From positions 1-5,845 of the forward strand of contig JAGFXG010000091.1 of assembly GCA_017860985.1 (NCBI GenBank): a DNA stretch of 5,845 bases, given 5' to 3'. Source of the stretch: Deltaproteobacteria bacterium. GTDB lineage: Bacteria > Desulfobacterota > Syntrophia > Syntrophales > Smithellaceae. The notes beneath the pieces are model-generated. The model had not been told where the DNA came from. It searched no databases and saw only the letters and a program-made list of their open reading frames with translations. This document shows, piece by piece, positions 1 to 5,845 of this stretch. Each line of letters begins with the position of its first letter. Positions within the stretch are counted from its first letter, which is position 1. The position numbers were made by a program, and so were the translations under genes.

Positions 1-42
1 TCGGGAACGAATAGAATTGACGTTGTATGTTGCAATCTTCAA
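1..42 (-). CDS. xthA: Exodeoxyribonuclease III, N-terminal fragment (runs off the left edge)
   Basis: Fourteen codons starting at a TTG (42-40) and reading to the window edge give MKIATYNVNSIRSR. This matches the very conserved start of the ExoIII/AP endonuclease family (E. coli begins MKFVSFNINGLRAR), and Asn7, an active-site residue in E. coli ExoIII, falls at the same position. The family is a metal-dependent cytoplasmic DNA repair nuclease that cuts at abasic sites and degrades 3' ends. TTG is chosen because the homology begins exactly there and no in-frame ATG lies close upstream. A GGAGG at 55-59 is 12 nt away, rather far, and a weaker GGAA lies nearer. The gene follows the acyl-CoA ligase on the same strand, but a hairpin lies between them. 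Only the first 14 residues are visible, so the call rests on a short but distinctive match. Confidence 0.75.
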   Translation of the reverse strand, partial: MKIATYNVNSIRSR

Positions 43-75
43 TTTTCCGCAGGACCTCCATGAATTGGCGTCTTT

Positions 76-102
76 ATTATCATGACTGGCCAATACGCTC
101 AA
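76..102 (-). promoter_or_regulatory. Possible sigma-70-type promoter for xth
   Basis: On the minus strand a GATAAT (81-76, five of six matches to TATAAT) lies 15-16 nt downstream of TTGAGC or CTTGAG (about 102-97). Transcription would start near 69, leaving a leader of about 27 nt before the TTG start of xth. The spacer is shorter than the preferred 17 nt and the -35 match is partial, so this is only a candidate. Its placement in the gap after the ligase hairpin supports it. Confidence 0.35.
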
Positions 103-190
103 GACTATTTACAGGGATTGATGAAATTCCAGGCTTGATCCGAACGGTTGGGAAATCCTGCCGTTTGTGAAAACAGGAGTGAAAGGGGGA

Positions 191-217
191 TGAGCGGGCC
201 TTCAACCGGCCCGCTCA
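191..217 (-). terminator. Perfect 10-bp GC-rich hairpin after the acyl-CoA ligase, possible terminator
   Basis: TGAGCGGGCC (191-200) and GGCCCGCTCA (208-217) are exact inverted repeats around a 7-nt loop, 42 nt past the ligase stop codon. Position and strength suggest the 3' end of the ligase transcript. On the minus strand the stem is followed by CCCCCTTTCAC rather than a clean U-run, so it is not a textbook intrinsic terminator. It may protect the 3' end or act with Rho. Because it is symmetrical, it could also be a protein-binding palindrome upstream of xth. Confidence 0.5.
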
Positions 218-259
218 TGGACCCGGGGCTACAGACAATCAAAAAAGGGATTGGTCAGT

Positions 260-1909
260 TTATATACTGGCATACAGCGTCCGTATGATTTTTTTATCAG
301 TTTTACCGACGCTGGTTTTGGGAATATTGTCCGTAATAATATATTGATCGGGAATGGCATATCGGGGGATCTTTCCCTGGTCGGCGCATTCCTTCATGTG
401 TTTTTTCAGAACCTCCGGTGTGATGCCGTCACCGCGGAACGGAGGGGTCAGGACAACGAGCATCATGGGCCTTTCTCCCCATTTGGGATCCGGAATGCCG
501 ATGGCCGCCGCCTCCTGGACCGCGCCATGGAGGCTGATGGCATTTTCCAGATCAAGAGACGAGACCCATTCACCGCCGGTTTTAATGACATCCTTGAGCC
601 TGTCTGTGATCTGAATGTATCCTTCCTGATCCATATAGCCCACATCGCCTGTATGGAGCCAGCCGCCGCGCCAGAGTTCTTCCGTCTTTTCCGGATCCTT
701 GTAGTAGCCTTCGGTGAACCAGGGGGCGCGAACAACAATTTCACCCGTGGTCTGACCGTCATTTGGAAGGAAATTGCCCTCGGGGGAGGCGATTCGCACA
801 TCAACAAGCGTGACAGGCATTCCCGTCTTGATGGCAATATCGCTTTTCTGCTCGTTGTCATAATGTTTCATGGATGGCTTCAGATTGGACACGCTGATGA
901 CCGGACAGGTCTCCGACATGCCGTAGCCGGTCATAATCTGGATGCCCAGGTCGATGCCCGCCATGGCCAGTCCTTTGGAAAGGCGGGCTCCACCGATGAT
1001 CACCTTCCAGGCCGACAGGTCGATCTTCTTTGCAACGGGACTCGCTACCAGCATCTGGAGGATCGTCGGAACGCAGTGGGAGTAGGTAACCTTTTCGCTG
1101 ACAATGAGCTTAATCAGCATTTCCGGTTCATACTTGCCCGGATAAACCTGTTTGACGCCCATCATGGTGGCAATGAAGGGGAATCCCCAGGCATGGACAT
1201 GAAACATGGGTGTGATGGGCATATAGACGTCTGAAGTAGAGAATCTAAGCGGGCTGTCGTGACCGCTGACGCCAATGCAAACGCTCATGGCGTGAAGCAC
1301 AATCTGGCGATGAGTGAAGTATACACCTTTAGGCAGGCCAGTTGTGCCCGTTGTATAGAATGTGGTGGCTTTGGTGTTTTCATCAAGATCAGGGAAATCA
1401 AAATCTTCCGATGCAGCAGCCAGAATCGCTTCGTATTCGCCATCGATGGTCAAATCCGTTTTGGGCAATGTGTCGCTGTCCGAAAGGAGAATGATTTTCT
1501 TTACGGATTTGAGTTTGTCCCGGATGGAACCCAGCAGTGGCAGAAAATCGGTATTGATGAGGACCACGCTGGCCTCGGCATGGTTCATGGTGTATTCGAT
1601 CTGATCCGGAGAAAGCCGCCAGTTGACGGTGAACAGCACGGCTCCCATCATGGGAATGGCAAAGAAACTTTCCAAATAGCGATGGGAGTCATAGTCGAAG
1701 ACAGCCACCGTATCACCCTTTCTGACGCCAAGGCCGGCAAGGGCGCTTCCGAGCCGGTTGATCCGCGCAAACAGATCTTTATACGTATAGCGAATCCTGT
1801 CCCGGTAAACGATTTCCTGATCTTGTGCGCTCAGCTTCGGTCCATTAAGCAGTTCTTTAATGGTCAGTTGAAATCCGTAACGGCTCCCATTCAAAGATTT
1901 TCCCTTCAT
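260..1909 (-). CDS. AMP-forming fatty acyl-CoA ligase (ANL superfamily)
   Basis: A 549-residue cytoplasmic enzyme predicted to activate a carboxylic acid with ATP to an acyl-adenylate and then to the CoA thioester. All ANL core motifs are present: the phosphate loop TTGTTGLPKG (186-195); GYGMSETCP (328-336); the ribose-binding Asp422 in HTGD; the hinge-region DRLKD (436-440); KTGGEW (443-448); and the adenylation lysine Lys536 in PKTSVGK near the C-terminus. PMFHVHAWG (234-242) and the GGEW segment resemble the medium/long-chain and DmdB-like (methylmercaptopropionate-CoA ligase) branch, and the length is normal for it. The substrate cannot be read from sequence. A likely role is entry of fatty or related acids into beta-oxidation. 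The ATG at 1909 is favoured by AGGAGG five nt upstream. There is no signal peptide or membrane segment. It probably forms its own transcript. Confidence 0.95.
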   Translation of the reverse strand: MKGKSLNGSRYGFQLTIKELLNGPKLSAQDQEIVYRDRIRYTYKDLFARINRLGSALAGLGVRKGDTVAVFDYDSHRYLESFFAIPMMGAVLFTVNWRLSPDQIEYTMNHAEASVVLINTDFLPLLGSIRDKLKSVKKIILLSDSDTLPKTDLTIDGEYEAILAAASEDFDFPDLDENTKATTFYTTGTTGLPKGVYFTHRQIVLHAMSVCIGVSGHDSPLRFSTSDVYMPITPMFHVHAWGFPFIATMMGVKQVYPGKYEPEMLIKLIVSEKVTYSHCVPTILQMLVASPVAKKIDLSAWKVIIGGARLSKGLAMAGIDLGIQIMTGYGMSETCPVISVSNLKPSMKHYDNEQKSDIAIKTGMPVTLVDVRIASPEGNFLPNDGQTTGEIVVRAPWFTEGYYKDPEKTEELWRGGWLHTGDVGYMDQEGYIQITDRLKDVIKTGGEWVSSLDLENAISLHGAVQEAAAIGIPDPKWGERPMMLVVLTPPFRGDGITPEVLKKHMKECADQGKIPRYAIPDQYIITDNIPKTSVGKTDKKIIRTLYASI

Positions 1910-1914
1910 ATTGC

Positions 1915-1920
1915 CCTCCT
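1915..1920 (-). promoter_or_regulatory. Ribosome binding site of the acyl-CoA ligase
   Basis: AGGAGG on the minus strand lies five nt before the ATG at 1909. It is a full Shine-Dalgarno match and fixes the start. It also suggests the ligase is well translated independently of the regulator gene 140 nt upstream. Confidence 0.85.
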
Positions 1921-1955
1921 TAAGTTGCAGTTTTCTCTGGCAACCATGATCGGCT

Positions 1956-1961
1956 ATAATA
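1956..1961 (-). promoter_or_regulatory. Possible -10 box for the acyl-CoA ligase
   Basis: TATTAT on the minus strand matches the sigma-70 -10 consensus at five of six positions and sits 46 nt before the ligase start codon, inside the 140-nt gap after the putative regulator terminator. No good -35 is visible at 17 nt (TTCCTG there). It would therefore need an activator or another sigma factor, or the match may be chance. The same bases read TATAAT on the plus strand. Confidence 0.3.
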
Positions 1962-2011
1962 GGGACGGACGCAATCCGCAGGAAGCTGTTTTGGCTGTGC
2001 TGGAATGGATG

Positions 2012-2036
2012 AAAAAAAAGTGAGTCGATGACCTAC
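2012..2036 (-). terminator. Probable intrinsic terminator after the response regulator
   Basis: On the minus strand GTAGGTC, loop ATC and GACTCAC form a 7-bp stem with one A-C mismatch and one G-U pair, followed directly by eight U residues (2019-2012). It starts 13 nt past the regulator stop codon at 2050. The stem is short and only moderately stable, so read-through into the ligase gene is possible, but the position and unbroken U-tract fit termination of the racemase-kinase-regulator transcript. Confidence 0.5.
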
Positions 2037-2049
2037 AAAGAAATGCGGT

Positions 2050-2742
2050 TCAGGAGGAGGTTCCGGATATTCTTTCGTTCTCAACCCAGTTGAGAGCGTA
2101 ACGCAGAAGCTCCGTGCTGTTCTTTAAGTGAAGTTTTTCCTTGATCCGTTCCCGGTAGGTGCCGATGGTCTTGACGCTGAGGTGAAGCCGGATGCCGATT
2201 TCGCTTATGCTGAGTCCTTCTCCGATGAGCTGAAAAACCTCGAGTTCGCGGTCCGTCAGTGCCTGCAGGGGCGATTCGGCAAATTCTTTGGGTCCATCAA
2301 CAAAGCGGGACAGTAGATTGTCTGTCATTTTTTTGCTGGCGTAAATGCCGCCCTGCCGGACTTTGCGGATGGCCTGAACCACCGATTCGGAGGCCTCCTG
2401 CTTCATGATGTAACCCTTGGCACCGGCGCGGAAGGCACGTTCGGCGTAAAGGGACTCATCATGCATGGAGATGACCAGCATGGTCACATCCCTGTTGGTT
2501 TTGTGAATCTCTTTGATGAGATCAATGCCACTCATGTCCTTGAGGGTGATATCCACAATGATCATGTCCGGTTTCAGGTCTGCAGCGGCTTTCATGGCAC
2601 CATGGTAATCTTCCGCTTCGCCGCAGACGTACAGGTCTTCTTCCTGGTTGATGAGCTGAGCAAGACCATGCCTGAAAATAGGGTGGTCATCGACAATGAG
2701 AATTCTGTGTTTGCCTGTGCGAAGTTTTTTAATTGCGGCCAT
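2050..2742 (-). CDS. NarL/FixJ-family response regulator (receiver + LuxR-type HTH)
   Basis: A 230-residue cytoplasmic transcription regulator, the normal length for this family. The receiver domain (about 12-130) has the acidic pair Asp18-Asp19, phospho-acceptor Asp64 in IIVDITLKDMSG, switch Ser92 in VISMHDES, and Lys114 in GYIMKQ, so it should be phosphorylatable. A linker leads to a GerE/LuxR helix-turn-helix (about 160-218) with LTDRELEVFQLIGEG and the recognition region LSVKTIGTYRERIKEKL. It starts five nt after the kinase stop codon. Its AAGGA ribosome binding site lies in the last kinase codons, nine nt before the ATG, which suggests translational coupling. The adjacent HisKA_3-type kinase is the obvious partner, as in NarX/NarL-like pairs. 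Target genes are unknown; self-regulation or control of the neighbouring ligase is possible but not shown. Confidence 0.96.
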   Translation of the reverse strand: MAAIKKLRTGKHRILIVDDHPIFRHGLAQLINQEEDLYVCGEAEDYHGAMKAAADLKPDMIIVDITLKDMSGIDLIKEIHKTNRDVTMLVISMHDESLYAERAFRAGAKGYIMKQEASESVVQAIRKVRQGGIYASKKMTDNLLSRFVDGPKEFAESPLQALTDRELEVFQLIGEGLSISEIGIRLHLSVKTIGTYRERIKEKLHLKNSTELLRYALNWVENERISGTSS

Positions 2743-2747
2743 GGATG

Positions 2748-3854
2748 TCAGTCCTTCATCGGATTAAAAGTGCAGGTAACCAGCGTTCCCCCGCCCGGTT
2801 CCGATTCGATGCGCAGTATTGCCCCGATCATGCGGGCACGATACTGCATGATTCTCAAGCCGATGCCGACGGCTTTGGCCGTGTCCCTGATTCCCCCGCC
2901 ATTGTCGAGAATCGACAGGGAAACGGTGCCGCTGTTATTCAGAAACTCCATGACAATTTTAGATGATTTGCCGTGCTCGATTGCATTGTGAATGGATTCC
3001 TTCGCGATATAATAAAGATGGGTGGCCAGAGAATTGTCGCGGATGGGAATATGCCGGGGGCAGCGGAAGATGCAGTTGATGTTAAAGATGGCTGATGTTG
3101 AGGCGGCAAGATCTTCCAGCGAGGCCTCAAGACCCAGAGAGGTGAGATGAACGGGACAAAGTCCCCGGGCCAGCCGACGGGTCTTGTCAATGGCATCCTT
3201 GACAAGACGGTTGATCTCACCGGCATAACGCGCGTTTTCATCGGAAATCGGTGTGAGCCTGTCCTGCAGGACTTTGGTCATTACGTCGATGCCGATCAGG
3301 TGCTGACCGAGATCATCGTGAAGCTCATATCCGATTTTTTGACGTTCCCGTTCCGATATGTCGAGAACTTCCTTTTCCAGGTTTTTAACGGCCGTCATGT
3401 CCACCATCGAAGCGATGCTCTGTGTTGTTCCCGGAATCATGGCGATGGTCATGAAAACATGGAGAAGGTTACCATCCTTGTTCCTGATCTTGAATTCATA
3501 ATTTCTGGGCGCGGAAGATGGATCTTCACGCCTTGTCTTGTGGTACGATAACAGGCGGGCGATGTCATCCTCGGCCACGTACATGGTCCATGTGTGGTTG
3601 ATGATTTCGTCGCGGGAATAGCCCGTGAAATTGGAAAAATCATTGTTCATCATGGAGATGGTTGTGTCTTTTTCAATGACGATGGTTGCCGTGCCGGAAT
3701 TCTCAAACAGGGTCCTGTAAAAATGTTCCGAATGGGTCAGTTTCTCCTCAATCCGTTTGTACTTGCGGGCCTGCGAACGAAGGCTCCTGATTTCCCTGCG
3801 GGCCTGCTGAAGTTCCTCAATAAGCCGGCTTTTTGTCATGCCTTCCTGTGCCAC
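2748..3854 (-). CDS. Cytoplasmic PAS-domain sensor histidine kinase (HisKA_3 / NarX-DegS type)
   Basis: A 368-residue kinase when started at the GTG at 3854. Order: charged, probably coiled-coil N-terminus (about 8-45); one PAS domain with its PAC end (about 42-155, FENSG to MVDMT); HisKA_3 dimerisation domain with phospho-acceptor His179 in ELHDDLGQ; and an HATPase domain with the N-box around ESIHNAIEHG (286-295, Asn290), the G1 box LDNGGG (316-321), the G2-like VGIGL (329-333) and a final GGGT (354-357). No membrane segment is visible, so it should sense a cytoplasmic or redox/ligand signal through PAS. The ligand is not evident and I see no clear haem signature. The GTG is preferred over an upstream ATG at 3923, which would overlap the racemase by 46 nt, and over ATG 3839, because GGAGG lies seven nt before it. 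It precedes its likely partner regulator by five nt. Confidence 0.95.
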   Translation of the reverse strand: MAQEGMTKSRLIEELQQARREIRSLRSQARKYKRIEEKLTHSEHFYRTLFENSGTATIVIEKDTTISMMNNDFSNFTGYSRDEIINHTWTMYVAEDDIARLLSYHKTRREDPSSAPRNYEFKIRNKDGNLLHVFMTIAMIPGTTQSIASMVDMTAVKNLEKEVLDISERERQKIGYELHDDLGQHLIGIDVMTKVLQDRLTPISDENARYAGEINRLVKDAIDKTRRLARGLCPVHLTSLGLEASLEDLAASTSAIFNINCIFRCPRHIPIRDNSLATHLYYIAKESIHNAIEHGKSSKIVMEFLNNSGTVSLSILDNGGGIRDTAKAVGIGLRIMQYRARMIGAILRIESEPGGGTLVTCTFNPMKD

Positions 3855-3861
3855 CGTTTTT

Positions 3862-3866
3862 CCTCC
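3862..3866 (-). promoter_or_regulatory. Ribosome binding site that decides the kinase start (GTG)
   Basis: GGAGG on the minus strand sits in the 23-nt gap after the racemase stop codon and seven nt before GTG 3854. The ATG five codons further on (3839) has only a close AGGAAGG one nt away. The ATG at 3923 lies inside the racemase gene. The spacing makes the GTG the best choice. Confidence 0.8.
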
Positions 3867-3877
3867 GGTTCGTTTCC

Positions 3878-5830
3878 CTACACATCCCAAATGAAAATCA
3901 CGCCGCTTGTCGGAAATACCCATTCTTCGTGGGAAATGCTAATGTTGATTGATTTGCCGCGGCTCGCGGATATGGCCGCCCGGGGATGCCGACCGGCAAA
4001 GAAGCTTTCCGCCCGGACGTTTTTTAGATTGGCGTTTTCGTAGCAGAAGTTGATTTCCAGACCGCGCGTCGGATACAAGAGGTAAACGGGGAACGTCCTG
4101 TTGCGCTTTGCTTTTTTTGTGAGAATCTCGATTTCGATTTTAACTTCCTGATTAATCTTCGGTTTGAGCGTGTCGCTGCCGCACCAGACTTCATAGCCCC
4201 GTCCGGTCTTTTTGGCTTCAATGATCGGAATATCCTCACCGTCGATACGCATTTTCTCCACGGTGAAATCGCGTTCAATCACCAGATCATCGCCGCCGAG
4301 TATCCATCGATATTCACAATGCTCATCTTCAATCAGGGCATCCAGCTGATGCTGGTCAGATGCGCAGCCGATCATGAATATATCGCTGCGGATGGTTTTT
4401 TTGTATTCCACATGGGTTTTCAGTTGAAAATAAGCGTCCGAGCGCCGTCTGGGTTCAGCGGTTTCCGGAAGATGGGAGATTGCAATGTCGTAGCGGAAGC
4501 AGGAGCGCAGTTCGAGCTGCCGGTCTTCTTTGCCGAACAGGGTTTCAAACATTTCATAGTAGATGGCGTCGCCGAGTTCCTCATTGCGTGTGCGGGTTTG
4601 AAAGCAGTGACGGATGATGCTGTCAATTCGTGCGATGGATTTTTCTTCGTCTGGAACAAAGATCCTCCTGAGTCTCGGTTCCACCGCATCGGTTTTCCCT
4701 TTTTGCAAAAAAACGCGCGGTGCTCGTTTACCCAGCGCACACAGCACCTCATAACTGATCGTTTGCGCCTTGGCGGCAATTTCATTGGCGCTGATGTATT
4801 CGTTCTGCTGTCTGCCCAGCAGAACTACTTCGTCTCCCACGTTGCAGTCCGGAACATGTGTGACATCCAACGTGCACATATCCATGGATACCCGGCCGAT
4901 GATCGGTGCGCGACGGCCTCGAATCAGGGCTTCGCCATGGTTGGAAAGGATAAATGGATATCCGTCGCCGTAACCCACCGGTATGGTCGCCACACGTGTT
5001 CTATTTCCGGTAACATAGGTTCTGTTATATCCGATGCCGTATCCCTTGGGGAATTCTTTGATGAGAACGATCGTGGTTTTAAAGGACATCACCGGTTTCA
5101 GGACGGCCTTGCTCTGTGTTTCGCTTGAAGGGTAGATGCCGTAAGTCGTGATTCCCGGACGCGCCATCTGCAGTTTCAGTTCCGGGTAATTCAGAATGGC
5201 GCCGCTGTTATCCATATGTGTTAAGGGGATGCTGATGCCAATCTGCTGCAGCTCGGCCAGCAGTCCGGAAAACAACAGCCACTGCTGATCGTTGTATGCC
5301 GTCACGGTTTCGCTGGAAGCGAAATGACTGAAAATGCCTTCCAGTGTAAGATGACGCATGGTCTTGATGTGCCTGATCAAATCAATGGCCTCGGAGTGCA
5401 TGGTTCCGCCGCGTCCCATGCCTGTATCGACTTCGACGTGGACGGGCAAGGTTCGAGAGGATCTTTCGAGCTGATCCTCGAGGGCTCGGACAAATGCCCT
5501 GTCAGAAACGGATGGCGTGAGGTTGTATTTTATTACATCGGGAATTTCAGAGAGGGTGGAAGGGCCCAGGATGACAATGGGTGCTTCAACGCCGCTGATT
5601 CGAAGCTGAATGCCTTCATCGGCGTTTGCTACGCCGAGCATCCGCGCGCCTTCGCGCAGAGCGGCGTGGGAAATTTCAATTGCCCCGTGACCGTATGCGT
5701 CGGCCTTGACGGTCTGCATGAAATCGGCTGTGCCGCCGATCAATCGTTTAATTTCCCGGAGATTGGCGGTAAAATTGTCGAGGTCCACTTCCACCCAGCT
5801 TCGGTATTTCTGCTCGTTTCTTAATGTCAT
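3878..5830 (-). CDS. alr: Alanine racemase with a ~270-residue C-terminal extension of unknown function
   Basis: A 650-residue protein; ordinary alanine racemases have about 360-390. The enzyme interconverts L- and D-alanine with PLP in the cytoplasm, supplying D-Ala for peptidoglycan. The catalytic part is complete: PLP lysine Lys42 in VKADAYGHG; Arg140 in DTGMGRGG; Arg224 in ARPGITTYG; catalytic Tyr268 in GYNRTY; Tyr287 in GYGDG (19 residues on, as in the Geobacillus enzyme); and Met316-Asp317 in GRVSMD. It ends near GKRAPRVFL (368-375), where normal family members stop. Residues about 385-650 are not recognised: a helical-looking stretch (about 398-436), then alternating hydrophobic, strand-like segments rich in aromatics, ending EEWVFPTSGVIFIWDV. 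No membrane segment or signal peptide is seen. The ATG at 5830 has no clear ribosome binding site in the 15 nt visible, and the frame stays open to the window edge, so the start could lie further upstream. It probably heads the kinase-regulator transcript here. Confidence 0.93.
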   Translation of the reverse strand: MTLRNEQKYRSWVEVDLDNFTANLREIKRLIGGTADFMQTVKADAYGHGAIEISHAALREGARMLGVANADEGIQLRISGVEAPIVILGPSTLSEIPDVIKYNLTPSVSDRAFVRALEDQLERSSRTLPVHVEVDTGMGRGGTMHSEAIDLIRHIKTMRHLTLEGIFSHFASSETVTAYNDQQWLLFSGLLAELQQIGISIPLTHMDNSGAILNYPELKLQMARPGITTYGIYPSSETQSKAVLKPVMSFKTTIVLIKEFPKGYGIGYNRTYVTGNRTRVATIPVGYGDGYPFILSNHGEALIRGRRAPIIGRVSMDMCTLDVTHVPDCNVGDEVVLLGRQQNEYISANEIAAKAQTISYEVLCALGKRAPRVFLQKGKTDAVEPRLRRIFVPDEEKSIARIDSIIRHCFQTRTRNEELGDAIYYEMFETLFGKEDRQLELRSCFRYDIAISHLPETAEPRRRSDAYFQLKTHVEYKKTIRSDIFMIGCASDQHQLDALIEDEHCEYRWILGGDDLVIERDFTVEKMRIDGEDIPIIEAKKTGRGYEVWCGSDTLKPKINQEVKIEIEILTKKAKRNRTFPVYLLYPTRGLEINFCYENANLKNVRAESFFAGRHPRAAISASRGKSINISISHEEWVFPTSGVIFIWDV

Positions 5831-5845
5831 TTTTTTGTCATCACA

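Noticed and set aside
251..1234. Long plus-strand open frame (327 codons) antisense to the acyl-CoA ligase
   Set aside because: It lies entirely opposite a clear ANL-family gene with all motifs, has no recognisable domain and no ribosome binding site, and its residue pattern is that of a reverse-complement shadow.
1955..1960. Perfect TATAAT on the plus strand
   Set aside because: There is no suitable -35 at 16-18 nt and no plus-strand gene downstream. The same bases serve better as a minus-strand -10 before the ligase.
1259..2023. Plus-strand open frame of 254 codons overlapping the ligase N-terminus
   Set aside because: Most of it is antisense to the ligase and unrecognisable. Only its last 25-30 codons fall in intergenic DNA; these are listed separately as a low-interest observation.
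4319..5128. Plus-strand open frame of 269 codons opposite the racemase
   Set aside because: It is antisense to conserved catalytic motifs of the racemase, with no start signal or domain; a shadow frame.
2050..5830. Possible anti-phage defence or other novel immune system
   Set aside because: The kinase and regulator are ordinary signalling proteins, and no nuclease, nucleotidyltransferase, reverse transcriptase or toxin motif is visible. The racemase extension is unrecognised, which alone does not support a defence role.

Overview
The window carries five genes, all on the minus strand and read from right to left: a fused alanine racemase, a PAS-containing sensor histidine kinase, a NarL/FixJ-type response regulator, an AMP-forming fatty acyl-CoA ligase, and the first 14 codons of a probable exodeoxyribonuclease III that runs off the left edge. 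I see no tRNA, rRNA, CRISPR array, insertion sequence or long repeat. Gene density is typical of a bacterial chromosome. Moderate GC content, the acyl-CoA ligase subtype and the look of the racemase and kinase suggest a Deltaproteobacteria/Desulfobacterota-like anaerobe (for example Syntrophales-like). That placement is an impression from the proteins and has not been tested.

Right part (5830 to 2050): the racemase, kinase and regulator lie close together (23 nt and 5 nt gaps) and probably form one transcript. It appears to end at a short hairpin followed by eight U residues (2036-2012). The kinase start is best placed at a GTG preceded by GGAGG, which removes an apparent overlap with the racemase. 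The kinase and regulator are an orthodox cytoplasmic two-component pair with all key residues present. The racemase has a complete PLP-dependent catalytic domain (about residues 1-375) followed by about 270 residues that normal alanine racemases lack. I do not recognise this extension.

Left part (1909 to 1): the acyl-CoA ligase has its own strong ribosome binding site and a 140-nt upstream gap with a possible -10 box, so it is probably a separate unit. It is followed by a perfect 10-bp GC-rich hairpin (191-217) and then a possible promoter and the start of xth.

The main point of novelty is the racemase extension and its linkage to a two-component system. The sequence does not show what the kinase senses or which genes the regulator controls. 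Nothing here proves a new system.
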